64,000 nucleotides of DNA from Oncomelania hupensis (Eukaryota; Mollusca; Gastropoda; Littorinimorpha; Pomatiopsidae). The stretch covers positions 33,308,951-33,372,950 of the forward strand of contig CM072522.1 of assembly GCA_036898135.1 (NCBI GenBank), read 5' to 3'. Positions 31,935 through 44,302 of this stretch are shown here, piece after piece. Position 1 is the first letter of the stretch, and every line of letters starts with the position of its first letter. Under the pieces are notes generated by a model that was given only the letters and a program-made list of their open reading frames with translations, did no database searches and had not been told where the DNA came from. The translations under genes and the position numbers were made by a program.

Positions 31935-32335
31935 TAAGTTAGTTATAATTGCTTACAGGGTCCAGCGGACTGCAAAGAGCCGAATCAGGACCACAAAATC
32001 AAGACCACAACTTGGCTGAAAGAGGACACCCCTGATCCGCATAAAAGATCTGCCGAAACAACCCGAGTGATAACACTGAAGGCACTCCACCAACCGGTCA
32101 CTTTACAACAAAGCATCCCAAACAGGGGATGCTGAGGCTTTACTCTAATTTATCGAACCCCCGTTTACAAAAACAAAACAGAATACAAACATCATTATCA
32201 AATACCAACAAAACACATACATATAAAATGCCTAGGAAGCCCCATTGACCATTTGGCAGAAAGCGTACAATATTCCCAAGCAGATCCAACAGACCTCACA
32301 CACAAATGAGGAATTTTGTCCCTGAAGATATTTCA
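31935..32335 (-). repeat. RepA A2 partial copy, left arm of inverted pair
   Basis: This runs from the tail side (agttataattgcttacaggg) to tgaggaattttgtccctgaa. The first 230 bases reappear inverted directly downstream at 32,338-32,585. Confidence 0.75.
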
Positions 32336-32337
32336 GG

Positions 32338-32585
32338 GGGTTCGATAAATTAGAGTATAGCCTCATCGTCCCCTGCGTGGGATGTCTTTATTGTAAAGTG
32401 ACCGGCTGGTGGAGTGCCTTCAATGTTACCACTAGGGTTGTTTTGGCAGATCTTTTATGCGGATCAGGAGCGAGTCCTCTTTCAGCGAAGTTGTGCTCTT
32501 GAATTTGTGGTCATGATTCGGCCCTTTGCAGTCCGCTGGACCCTGTAAGCAATGAATAACTCTAACTCACTAACCAAAACATATT
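32338..32585 (+). repeat. RepA A2 partial copy, right arm of inverted pair
   Basis: RepA 3' portion in plus orientation, from ttcgataaattagagtatag to gtaagcaatgaataactc. With 31,935-32,165 it makes a potential foldback with arms of about 230 bases. Confidence 0.75.
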
Positions 32586-34280
32586 TCTAGTATTCATAAT
32601 GTCTATTTGGCTATAAATTCAACTTGAACTTACGGTTTTCTTGTTGTTGCATTTTTTTAAATGACTGAATGTAGTTCTAATTTTTTTGTATTCCTGGCGT
32701 TCACTTAATTGGATCTGTTGATTTATTTTTATTTTATTTTTAAAAATGTTTTTGTTGTAATTTTGGTATGTGTATGAGTGGAACCAGGCAATCAATAGCA
32801 ACAATCGTATTTCAACAACACAAGAAACCACGCCCAGATAAACATATATAGAGAGAAAGAGACGGAAGGTGAGAGAAAACATGGAGAATAAGAAGAAACA
32901 AATTTATTTTGTAGAACATAAAACCAAACTAAAGTCTGCGCTCGCATGCACATTCACAAGATTTTTGTTGTTGTTGTATCAATTTTTATTCATCAGATTA
33001 ACATAAGTTGTACTGATTAAATATTCACAAGAATAAATATTTAAGCAATATAATAATCATTATGGTAAAATGATGGTAGAGAATGTGATGAGAAAGACAG
33101 GAAAAGGTGGGATAAAAGGAGAGAATGTTGGAGAGAGAGGTTCTTAGCATCATGTTCAATACAAAGGTACACAAAAAAGTTCAACCAACTCTGGAATTAA
33201 TGTGGCAAGGTGAATTTTAATAGAATTATCAACAACATCAAAATTACTTAATAATTGTGCATGATACAACAAAACATTTAATTCAAGTGGTCTCACATTA
33301 AGCTCTTTTACATATGTGGCGGAAAAGGAAGCGACTGGTCCACGCTTGCGAGAGAGACTGTCTACTTCCATTTGTTGGTTAGTCTATCCTTGGGTGGCTC
33401 CTGCTTTGCAGAATCCTTTGATGCGTCCATTGGGTTATGCATGACAAGGCGACACGACATCTGTTCTCCCCGCCTGACCATTCATCTTCTGCTTTTGGTG
33501 GTGAGCATTGTCGGCAGGCATTTTATGCAAGTCAGTAGCAGTGACTTGTAGAAGCGTGTTATGGCACTAGCAGCCGGCAAAGCGGTTTACTATCAAAATG
33601 CTTCACCGCCTTGCAGGGCAACTATTTTTATGTCCCTCTTACGAGGAATAAATGTAAATAGCAGTTCGGGTCGGGCCGTGTTTCCAGGTTGGTGGCGGGA
33701 GGTGGGAGCCAAATATTCCGCTGGGCTACACATACAATGAGTAAACATAGAATTTACATTTTTCAAGATTTTTTTCTATGAGTTTGTTCTTTTCTACATT
33801 TTAGATCACAAACGCCATACGTTTGTGTTTTGACGAAAGCTGCATGATCGAGTAGCAATGCCTCAATTTTTATTTATTTATTTATTTTTAACAAATCTGG
33901 CCATTTGTGTTTTACCAAATCAGTGCAAAAATGAATTTTTAAAACTGTCGAAGGAGTTATTCCATATTTTTTACTTGTGCGCGTAGGCTTTTTGTACAGA
34001 TAAAATATTTTGCACAGATAAAATATTTTGCAAATAGCATGTAATTATACGTAATTATCAGGCATAACTTGATTCGTCGAGAGCATAAGGATATAAAGAG
34101 TTCTCTTTGCAACGGAAAGTGTACACATTGTTGGAGTGCCACACAGTGATTCTCTCCTGCTCTGCGTTTTATTTTCACAGTGGCCACTATCAACCCATTT
34201 TTAAAGGACGCAACACTTGTAAAAGGCAACGCAAAATGGCGGGAGTTTTCCATTTGGGTATAGTATGTGGTGATATTAAG
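32586..34280. other. interval without recognised genes
   Basis: I find no domain, repeat family or RNA gene. Open frames at 33156-33371 and 33957-34322 (minus) lack recognisable features. Confidence 0.45.
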
Positions 34281-34287
34281 ACAAGTG

Positions 34288-34995
34288 TGGAAGAAAAAAT
34301 ATCTTGGAGTTACTTTGGCCAATACTCAAAATGTTGATACAATTATCAATTCTATCAATAAAACCAACAAGATGGTTAGAATGATTAAAAGGACTTTCAC
34401 TTATTTGGATCAGTTTTATCAAGCTGTATAAAGCATTAGTGAGGCCAAATGTACATGTAGAAGATGATAATATAATATGGCACACTCATCTTAAACATCA
34501 GTCTATAGACATCGAAAAGATACAACGTACAAGTAGAGCTACCAAATTGTTAAGTGAATGTAGAGAGATATGACCGATGGTGAGCGTTTGATACACATAA
34601 ACTTGCATTTTTAAAAGGAAAGAAAACTCGTGGTGACCTTATTGAAAACTATAAAATATTTAACAGACTTGTTGAATTGAAATGCAGTACATTCTTTGAG
34701 AGTGCGCGTTGCGGTAAAATGCGAAATGCAAATGGTAAAATGTTTATTAAAAGTAGTAAAACTAACCTATGGAAATATTGTTACAGTAACCGTGTTGCTA
34801 TAATCACTAGAATAATATTTCTTCTAATCTTAAACATGCACCATCAACTACATCCTTCAAAAATGTACTTGACAAAGAGCCAAAATTTGTAAAATTATTC
34901 AGAAGGTACGATGATTAGTGCTATGAAAATTGCACTTTGACCAGACTAAGTTTTGACAGAAATAAACATCAAATCACGACGGAGTAAAGGCTTTA
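34288..34995 (+). pseudogene. decayed CR1/Rex1-like LINE 3' part
   Basis: Frames in pieces match the intact protein at 45,568-46,644: YLGVTLANTQ, NKTNKMVRMIKRTFTYLD, and later GKMFIKSSKTNLWKYCYSNR against GKIFVNHCRTNTKKLSFSNR. Many stops and shifts interrupt it. Its 3' end (ctttacggcctctcc) runs straight into the (TAC)n array, as the intact relative ends in a short (TAC)n tail. Confidence 0.7.
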
Positions 34996-35006
34996 CGGCC
35001 TCTCCT

Positions 35007-35089
<83 letters not shown>

Positions 35090-35091
35090 CT

Positions 35092-35125
<34 letters not shown>
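34996..35125. repeat. (TAC)n array 1
   Basis: About 130 bases of TAC units with one tcct interruption near 35,089. They directly follow the LINE 3' end and probably derive from the LINE tail. Confidence 0.95.
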
Positions 35126-35219
35126 GACACAACGTCACTACCTCTCACCACAAATCATGGCGGGCGTGAACAGGTGGTGCACAGAATTGAATACATTCGA
35201 GAAATATAACAAATTGTGA
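35126..35219. repeat. ~95-bp spacer unit, first copy
   Basis: The unit gacacaacgtcactac... to ...aacaaattgtgattcg recurs almost identically at 35,815-35,913. The two copies bracket array 2, so array and spacer were duplicated together. Confidence 0.9.
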
Positions 35220-35221
35220 TT

Positions 35222-35913
<692 letters not shown>

Positions 35914-36013
35914 GAAGGATAAAAGCTACACTGACATTGAATACCACTGAACTTGGATACACTGACATTGGATACCAAAAAAAAAAACAAAAAAAAAAAA
36001 TAAGAAGAGGCTT

Positions 36014-36111
36014 TGTTAGTTAGTTATTCATTGCTTACAGGGTCAGCGGACTGCAAAGAGCCGACTCGGGACCACAAAATCAAGACCACAGCTTCGCTGA
36101 AAGAGGGTTTG
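36014..36111 (-). repeat. RepA A2 copy, part 1 of 3 (split by insertions)
   Basis: This is the tail side of a RepA copy that continues at 42,704 and then at 44,303. The break carries aagagggtttg on both sides of the inserted LINE. Confidence 0.85.
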
Positions 36112-36553
36112 GTTTAAACAATGTTTTATTCAGTTAAATTTCTGATCTGACAAATACATAAATACAGTAACAGGAATACACAAAAGGCAAAGCTTAAGTG
36201 AGTGCATACCTGTATAAGTTACAATAATCTGTTTCAATTTAGGCGGAATAATTACATCATTGAGATACAAATACATTGCCATCAACACAAGAACAATAAC
36301 AATAATAAGGAAAGCATAATCATTACATTACATTACAAATGAATTAAAAAGATATACACAAATATAATAACAAATAAAAACAGAAACAATTAGAAAAAGA
36401 TAATGAAATAATACAAAGTAATAGCGAGAGATTCACTAGGAAACAGTTGCAGCAAGGAGTTTGCGGGAGGTAGCTAGGTACCAAAAAAAGAAACAACAAT
36501 AACAACAACTATCTTTAATATACCAGACAAAAAGGCAAGTTAACTAGTTACTA

Positions 36554-38590
36554 TTAGTGAAAACGGCCAGACAGTCGCAAAAATTCGTGAACAACAGCCA
36601 CTATATTACTATTCTCCTGCACGGACAAACATTCGTTGCCATGAAGTAATATTATAACATCTTGAGATTCAAGATTCAGAGTATGTATTGTCTGTGTTCT
36701 TGCATTAATAAATAGTGGACAGGAGAGAAGAAAGTGTTCTGATGTCTCGGCTGGATAATTACAGTTACAAGTTGGATCGTCCAATAAATGGCGGCGGAAC
36801 AAGTCATAATTAAGGTCGCTCATACCGAGCCTCATTCTACAGTGCAGAGCCTGTTGGTCGCGTTGACCATAATAATAATGAAGTGGGACTACAGGATCAT
36901 CTCTTGACAAAAATCTTTTCAAACTACTAGTTGATTGACTCGATTGGAGATTTTCAGGCAATTCGTTGAATAAGATGGTTGCAGAAGGTATAAATGATTT
37001 CTTGTACATTTCGGTTTTATGAGTGGGAATTTTTCTTTCAAATGGTCTTCTATGGTGATATGGATTAGTACTTCTAACAAGCGGTGGTAGCAGGGCACAT
37101 AGGTGTTCTGGGCAATTATCATTTATCATTTTATGGTAAAGTATCAGTTTGTGTCTCTTTCTGCGTTCTTTAAGACTACAAAAACCAGGGCTGGCGTGCA
37201 TGAACGAACTTAAAAGCCGACTTAGACTTAACGCTTCACTGAAACATGCTACTTAAGTCTAAGTCGGCTTTTAAGTTCGTTCATGCACGCCAGCCCAGAT
37301 TCCTGGTAAAGCAGTTCATGACTAGTACCCTTTACAGCTCCTATAATGGTTCTGACAGCCTCTAGATGAATTTTTTCAAGGGAATATGAAAGTAGTTCGG
37401 TACAGTTGTCCCATACAACATCAGCGTAATCAAAGTGAGGAAGGATAAAAGATTTATACATAGTTTCAAGAGCTTTTCGACTTAATTTATGTTTATATGA
37501 CCGCAGACATGAAGATAACAAAGTAACCTTACGAATAACAGACCTAACGTGTTCGTCCCATTTCAAATTGTTCTGAAAGTAGACACCCAGGTGCCTGTGA
37601 GATTCACTGTTTTGTAAAATACTATTTCCAAAAGTTAGGTCAGGATCAGGTGATGCGTCACGTTTGACAGTCAGTAACTCGGTTTTTGCTTCATTAAATG
37701 TGACCTTCCACTGCCTTGCCCAGTTACAAATCTTTTCCAGGTCGGAGTTTAGTATTTCAGCACGAACGTCTGGATTTCTCAGTGCTAATGATATACTTGT
37801 ATCATCAGCAAACAATTTGATTGTGGATTCAATTTCAGAGACAATATCATTAATGTAAATCAAAAATAACAATGGACCCAATACAGAACCTTGAAGGACA
37901 CCAGCAGTAATGTTACTATATTCTGAAGAGCATCCTTTAACAACAACAGCCTGTTTACGATGTTCTAAGTAGCTTTTGAACCAGTCAAGAAGTTGTCCTC
38001 TAATTCCTACAGCCTCAAGCTTCTTAAGTAGCCCCTTATGCCAAACTTTATCAAATGCCTTGGAGATGTCACAGAATACAGACTGAACAGTTATTCCTTT
38101 GTCGAAAGCTGTGCATAAATCGTTATATATCACTATCAGCTGGTTAACCGTAGAGTCTCCAGGGGTAAACCCTGATTGGCAAGAGGTAATAATGCCGTAA
38201 CACTTTAGGTACGAGTAAACGTAACTATGAACGCATCTTTCAAACACCTTACCAACACAGCTTAGCAAAGATACTGGATGATAATTGGTACATTCATCCA
38301 TGAGACCCTTTTTGTGCATTGGTGTTACATGTGCAATTTTCCATATATTTGGGAAAATACCAATTTGAAGACATCGATTAAACAAAGTATAAAGTGGTCC
38401 AGAAAGTACGTCAACTGCAGCAATTAATATTCTATTGTGAATTTTGTCTGGACCCACTGCTTTATTCTTTTCCAAATTGCAAATTACTTTCTTTATATCC
38501 TGAGTAGTAAGAACAATACGATTAATTTCAGTATTTAATCGAGGTACGTCAGGAACAGTATCATCAGCATTTTCTAGTGTTGTTGGGTGA
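36554..38590 (-). pseudogene. LINE reverse transcriptase and C-terminal part, interrupted by MITE
   Basis: Frame 38475-37249 carries the RT: KAVGPDKIHN, VTPMHKKG, QSGFTPGDST, CDISKAFDKVWHKGLL, GVLQGSVLGPLLF and the catalytic FADDTS. It then has the thumb-like region ending HELLYQESG. The MITE cuts the frame there. The same protein resumes as FCSLKERRKRHKL at 37187 and runs to the stop at 36554, with a Cys/His pattern CNCNYPAETSEHFLLSC near the end. Without the MITE and the upstream frameshift the frame would be continuous with the endonuclease. Confidence 0.88.
37188..37296. mobile_element. 109-bp perfectly palindromic MITE
   Basis: Two 43-base arms, gggctggcgtgcatgaacga... and its exact reverse complement, enclose a 23-base loop. 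It sits inside the LINE coding frame. Removing it restores QESGFCSLKE. The flanks CCA/CCA allow a target duplication of 1-3 bp (3 bp would fit PIF/Harbinger). The ends match those of the Harbinger-like remnant at 22,628. Confidence 0.92.
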
Positions 38591-39992
38591 ATAAAAAATC
38601 ATTGAATGCAGTAGCTTTTTCTGTATCAGTTGTGTGTACAGTGCCATTAAAGAATACAGGGGGAATATCGTCATTGATACCTTTTTTATTCATAAAATCT
38701 TTTACAAGTTTCCACCATTCCTTTGTGCCGAATTTTGCTGGGTCGCATGCCTTGTCATTCAGTTCATTTAAATATTCAGCTTTGCGATCTCGAATCTTTC
38801 TTGTCACTTGATTCCTGTATTGACGATAAGCTGTCCAGTCTTGCTCAGTGCCACTACGTTTTGCACGTTTAAAAAGTTTGTGTCTTTGTTTAAGGGCATT
38901 TCTTATTTCAACGTTCAGCCATATAGCGTCCTTAGATCGAACGGTAACTGTTTTTACGGGCATACTTTTGCATGCGGCTTCAAAAAGAAGTTTAGTAAAG
39001 GCTTCTGTGCATTGATTAACGTCTCCTACACCGACGACTTCTTGCCAATTTATTTCAGACAGCAAAGTGCAAAATAACGTTTCATTTAATTTTTCATAGT
39101 TATACAAAGTTCTTTTAAAGGAAGAGTTCTTAGCAGCTTTACTACTAATAGTTGCACAGGGGACGCAATGGTCGCTGCATATTTCGGGCAAGACTTCTAC
39201 TTGAGAGATAATCTGAGGGCTCTGCGTGATAATTAAGTCAAGTCGTGTACTAGTGTTTTCAGTTACACGTGTGTCGGCATTAGTAAGCTGATGCAGCTGA
39301 AACCTGTTCAGAATGTCTACGAGATGTTTTGGGGGAGAGTTATAGTCCGCATTAAAATCTCCAAGTGCAATAAACTTTGTGCCAGTATTATTGACTTTCT
39401 CAAAACTTTCAACAACTAAATCCCAGTAATCTACAGTAGCGTGAGGTGGGCGATAGAAAGATCCGATCAACAAAGCACTGTCTACTCTGGTTTCAATCCA
39501 AACTGCTTCTAAGTTTGCAACATGCAAATCAGGCCTATGTTTACACAACAAAGAATTTTTCACCCATATAGCTACCCCACCCCCTCCCTGGGCCACACGG
39601 TCTAACCTAACAGGAGCATGGAAATTAGGTAGATCAACGTTGCCTGTAAACGATGGAGAGTACCATGTTTCAGAACATGTAATTATATCGTATTTATGAC
39701 ATTCTGCTTCAAGCAAATGTAATTTGTGTGCCATACTTCGGGCATTAACATGAATCACATTAATATAACTTGCATCTCTAGGTCCAGGGTTGCTTTCAAC
39801 ATCACCACAGCGCAACAAGTGCTTTCTAATCAAACCAATAAGCCTAATAGACAGAGACGCTTCTTCATCTGGGGTTTTATCAGGACGAGCATTTTCATTA
39901 CGTAACAAGGGCTTAGCAGAAGTATCGCAGACATGGCAAAAAGCACAAACAATGCTAGGGGAACATTTTGTGCAAACAACAACACCACACAA
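38574..39992 (-). CDS. LINE endonuclease half with 2A-like sequence
   Basis: This 472-residue frame begins with a Cys/His-rich segment (C7, C10, C16, C19, H20, C22). Then comes LLRCGDVESNPGP (2A-like, residues 59-71, scission expected between G70 and P71), followed directly by an APE endonuclease: VIHVNARSM, ITCSETWYS, GSFYRPPH, GDFNAD and SDHCVP. In 2A systems the ribosome skips a bond, so the N-terminal peptide would be released from the enzyme. The frame has no ATG: it opens at a TTG just after a stop, and an ATG at about 40,005 lies in another frame, so the true start or an N-terminal frameshift is unresolved. It ends prematurely at QQH because of a one-base shift. Confidence 0.85.
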   Translation of the reverse strand: MCGVVVCTKCSPSIVCAFCHVCDTSAKPLLRNENARPDKTPDEEASLSIRLIGLIRKHLLRCGDVESNPGPRDASYINVIHVNARSMAHKLHLLEAECHKYDIITCSETWYSPSFTGNVDLPNFHAPVRLDRVAQGGGGVAIWVKNSLLCKHRPDLHVANLEAVWIETRVDSALLIGSFYRPPHATVDYWDLVVESFEKVNNTGTKFIALGDFNADYNSPPKHLVDILNRFQLHQLTNADTRVTENTSTRLDLIITQSPQIISQVEVLPEICSDHCVPCATISSKAAKNSSFKRTLYNYEKLNETLFCTLLSEINWQEVVGVGDVNQCTEAFTKLLFEAACKSMPVKTVTVRSKDAIWLNVEIRNALKQRHKLFKRAKRSGTEQDWTAYRQYRNQVTRKIRDRKAEYLNELNDKACDPAKFGTKEWWKLVKDFMNKKGINDDIPPVFFNGTVHTTDTEKATAFNDFLFTQQH

Positions 39993-41032
39993 GAAATAAC
40001 CATCGACTTACTCTTTAAAATTGTTATGCGATGAGCACGACCGTCGGAATAAAAACACCCAATCCTGGCTCTATGTAACACAAGATCACAAGTCATTTAC
40101 GTCACAGTACTCAAAAGTACATCAAAAAGAAAAGTAGCCAGGAATGGGATCAAAATGACATTAACCAGCATATTTTGCCTGAGACGTGTCAAGATGCAAT
40201 AAGTTATCTCCGTAGGCCTCCCAAAGAAAAAGGGTAGTACAATGACATGCAGCGTGACTGCAGCATTTTGCAACCGCAAATGAAATTTCTCTCTTGAAAA
40301 AAGGGTTAAAATATAAGAGAAGAAAAAGAATAATACACGGAAATAAAGATAAGAAAAACAAGGGCGTGGACAATGCATTTGGCATAGCATACGATCAAGG
40401 GCAGTAAGGGGCGGCCAAAGTGCCAGCAAGCAAAAATAAAGCATATGTGTACAGGGCAGGATGACAGAAGTGACAAAGTCTGGGGCAAGATTGTAAACAT
40501 GCACCGAAGGAGAAAACAACTTGAGTCAGCTTCTCATCTGAGGGCCCGCACCTGCCGAAGCGAGAGGGAGCAATCAGCGAGGCAACGCACCGGGCAGATT
40601 CACTACATAGTTTGAACAATATCCTTGAACATCAATACATAGCCGTGAGATCCACCGATACAATCGCCCCACGTGCCGCTCCGTCTACACCCAGAAACAC
40701 ACGCGCCCCAGCTATTTACACGCACTGCAAGCCAAGCCTGTAGCTAATTAATGTTTTGGTGAAATAAGATTTCAATACAAAGTCAAAAAAAACCAAACCC
40801 GAATTACACCAATTGTGACCTGTAATCAGCACCAAACACCAAGCACACAAATCGTGACTATTTTTTTTACAACAATCACAAATTAAGTCAAAAAATGTAT
40901 GCAGCAGTCACAAGATCGTACGAAAATATAGGCTTACATATAAATATGTATACACATATATACACACATATATACATGCACATACATACACACATACGTA
41001 TGTATATATACACACACATACATATATATATA

Positions 41033-42240
41033 CTGAATGTAAGTGATAGTCATCTTTGATTGCAATTTAAAAATAATGAATTACTGGTTTCCCACAGCCA
41101 CAGCTGACAACGGCATTTAATCGAAAAGGCTACAACCGTGGCATGCACGTGGCATAAATAATAACAACATTAAAAGATCCGCATTTTTGCCTTCTAATCG
41201 TTGATTGTAAACACAATAAACAACATTGCACAACAACACACAATAAATATTGAATAATATAGAAACACATTTCCGCAAACGGTTATACGACAAGTGTCTG
41301 CCAGTATCATATGTAAATCAAGAAAAAAATAAAACTGGTATAGGTTCCAGGAAACGACATGAACTAACAAACAAGTCATTCATATTCAATACGGGTGTCC
41401 GCTGCCAAAAGTGGCTGACGAAGTATATATCATGCAGTCAAGACTTGTCAAGTCTCTAGTAAACAAAACAATACAATACTAGATATAAGTAGTAGTCCTC
41501 ACATAAACAATGCAACTGTTATACGACAAATGTCTGCAAGTATCATATGTAAATCAAGGAAAAAAAATAAAACTGGTATAGGTTCCAGGAAACGACAAGC
41601 AAGTCACTCACATTCAATACTGAATGAAAGTGATAGTCATCTTTGATTGCAATTTAATTTACAATTTAATAATGAATTAATGATACCAGCAGCCACAGCT
41701 GACAACGGCATTTAATCGAAAAGGCTACAACCGTGGCATGCACGTGGCATAAATAATAACAACATTAAAAGATCCATATTTTTTTCCTTTTAACTGTTGA
41801 TAGTAAACACAATAATCAAAAATGCACAACAACACACAACAAATATTGAATAATATAAAAACACATGTCCGCAACCGTCACAGCAGACATATAACCATAC
41901 AACACTATTTTTTTGCTGCTGTTTAATAAGCTTTGCGCCAGTCCTATTTTCGATTCACTATTGTCATTGGCAGTTCACCCACGGCATTTAATCGAGGTGG
42001 CAAGAACCAGTAGGGGGCGTGGCCATGCTTTACAAGCACATGGCATGCACGTGGCACAAGTAATGGCACAAGTAGTGGCACAAGTAATGGCACATGGCAT
42101 GCACGTGGCACAAGTAATACCAACATTGAAAGCTCCGCGTTTATGCCATCTATTCGTTGTCTGTGATACACAATAATCAATCATGCACAACAACATGCAA
42201 TACATACTGAATAATACAGAAACACATTTCTGCAATCGTC
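41033..42240. repeat. direct repeats in LINE 5' UTR
   Basis: A block containing cggcatttaatcga and gtggcatgcacgtggca occurs near 41,106, 41,701 and 41,978. A second block (gtctgcaagtatcatatgtaa type) occurs at 41,283 and 41,519, and a third (gtgatagtcatctttgattg) at 41,043 and 41,633. The third main unit has a local expansion of cacaagtaatgg. Because it lies between the LINE's ORF and its 5' target duplication, I read it as a monomer-like promoter region. Confidence 0.75.
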
Positions 42241-42703
42241 ACAAAGGCAGCAGACATGACACATGCCCACACAACCACTGTGAAATTTTACCATCGTTGC
42301 TCTGTTAGTCACAATGATAATTATGTTTTCTCCATTATTCTCCAACAATCACAATCACTGTTTCGTCTTGGTTTTGTCCGTCCAGATTAAATTAGTCACG
42401 AAATTGTATTACGTGCGTACGATTGACCATCACTCAATATTTGCTGTTGTTTGGTAAGCAAGTCCTATTTTCGATGGCAATTCACTCTTCACACTGTTCA
42501 TTTGGTTGTTCACTGTTAAATGGTCGTTTCATGTACCATAATTATGTGCTATAATTGTTATGTTGATGAGTTTGATATGACACAACCAATTGTCTTTTTG
42601 TTTTCAACACAAATCACAAATCGTTTCAACGCATTTCGACTCAGAGTTGTATGATTTATCAAGATAACACAATTTAGCACAAGTTGTTACAGTGTGACCG
42701 CGC

Positions 42704-42878
42704 AAGAGGGTTTGCCCCTGATCCGCATAAAGGATCTGCTGAAACAACCCTAGTGGTAACACTGAAGGCACTCCGTCAGCCGGTCACTTTTCAATAAAGA
42801 CATCCCACGCAGGGGACGCTGAGGCTATACTCTAATTTATCAAACCCCCGTTTACAAAAACCAAATATAATACAAACT
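42704..42878 (-). repeat. RepA A2 copy, part 2 of 3
   Basis: It continues the RepA sequence of 36,014-36,111 from cccctgatccgcataaag to the break at aatacaaact, where a second LINE is inserted. Confidence 0.8.
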
Positions 42879-44302
42879 AAAGAACTAAAATATGTTAAAG
42901 AGGTTACATTTTTTGGAGTATATTTAACATGCAAGTTACATTGGAAAAGACACATAGACACATAGCTTTAGGAGTGCCTATTCACACAAAAGCAACCGAT
43001 GCATATAAACTTGCCGGAATTATGAACTTAGATGAATATAGAAGATTATCTTGTGCGAAATATATAATCAGAGCTAACGCTGTAAACAATAGTACAGATG
43101 AAGAGATTTTTATTAGACCGGATGTAGATTTTCCAAAACATGCCCACAAGGTGCACTCTTTTCAAACAATAGCAACATATACTAAAGATCTTCTCCAGTT
43201 AGATATACCACATAATTATTGATAATTTACGTAAGGATATAATATCACCAATACCTACATGGGAACTTGAAACAGCACATTACGATATATATTATTGTAA
43301 TGAAAAAAAAAAGAGTCAAAATCCGAATCTTATTGCAGTTGAAGTTCGGAATCATTTATGTGAGAAATATTCAGGAAAAATAAAAGTTTACACTGACGGA
43401 TCTGTTTTAGAAACAGGGGAAACAGGAGCCGCTTTTGTTGTACCAGATTTGAAAATATCATAATCGTTTTATATAGGAAAAGGTTATTCTATTTTTACTG
43501 CAGAATCAATTGCTATATAATTGGCTCTAAATAAAATTTCTAGTTTATGTCTGAATATATTTAGTATAGTTCTATGCGTAGATTCTCTGTCTGTTTTAGA
43601 AGCTCTAAAATCTCATATTAACTGTGAACGAAAAGAGATTATTTTTCAGATTAATAATAATAACGTTAGTCATGGATTGATAATTACTGGTACTGAAGTG
43701 ACCTTTTGCTGGATTCCATCACAGTGTGGATTTCTATATAATGATTGGTGTGATCATGCGGCAAAATTGGGTGCATTAAATATTAATTCCCTATCAGTTA
43801 AATTAACTCTGTCTCCCAAAGAAATTCAAAACAATATTGAAAATGATATTGTAAAGAAACTTCAGTTATATACAAACTATAAAAAATCTTCGTGGATTTT
43901 CCAGATCAGTTTCATCTACAGCGAACAAAATATTATTAAATTCAGTTAAAACCAAATATTGTAAAAATGTAAAGTGCATTTGTGATGAACTTCTAACTCT
44001 AAAACATATATTATTTGATTGTAGTCAGATTCATCCTCTTTTGCCCATTGAAGTAAATACTATAACATCAGTTAAAAACATTAGCAATGAATTAAGTGTG
44101 GGATTGGCAAAAACTTTAATCAATTCTCCAGTCGCTCGTTTTATTTAACTGCCATTGTTATTGTTATGTTAGAGAGTTAGTAATAGTATCTGTGTGTATT
44201 TATGTGTTCATGTATGTCTGTTTAAATGCGTGAATCTGTATGTATGGTCTTTATCATCTTGATGAAAAAAGACGTTAATAACACTAAAAAACAACCAACC
44301 AG
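42879..44302 (+). mobile_element. 5'-truncated I/Nimb-like LINE with RNase H
   Basis: This lies inside the RepA copy, with imperfect flanking repeats aatacaaact (42869-42878) and aataaaaact (44303-44312). It starts within the RT C-terminal region (ELKYVKEVTFFGVYL) and includes an RNase H domain and 3' UTR. Confidence 0.75.
42890..44148 (+). pseudogene. I-type LINE RT tail and RNase H, decayed
   Basis: After the RT tail (frame 42929-43222), the RNase H core is recognisable across two stops: KVYTDGSV (first Asp), FTAESIAI (Glu), VLCVDSLSVLEAL (second Asp) and FCWIPSQCGFLYNDWCDHAA (final motif, with N replacing the usual G-N-E context). A C-terminal Cys/His stretch, CKCICDE..LKHILFDC in pieces, precedes the end. 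RNase H next to RT in a non-LTR element points to the I/Nimb/Jockey-related group. Stops at 43,462 and 43,520 make it inactive. Confidence 0.75.

Larger units (their letters stand above)
36112..42703 (-). mobile_element. full-length Jockey/CR1-like LINE with 2A-like peptide
   Basis: This 6,592-bp element is bracketed by an exact 11-bp target duplication, aagagggtttg, at 36101-36111 and 42704-42714, inside a RepA copy. The 3' UTR (36112-36553) carries AATAAA close to its end. Coding sequence covers 36554-39992. The 5' UTR is about 2.7 kb and contains direct repeats (41,033-42,240). There are two obvious lesions: a one-base frameshift near 38,590 and the palindromic MITE at 37,188-37,296. Confidence 0.88.

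Noticed and set aside
40097..40619. Several overlapping minus-strand open frames upstream of the 2A LINE ORF
   Set aside because: Short, hydrophobic, mutually overlapping and without motifs; they lie in the LINE 5' UTR.
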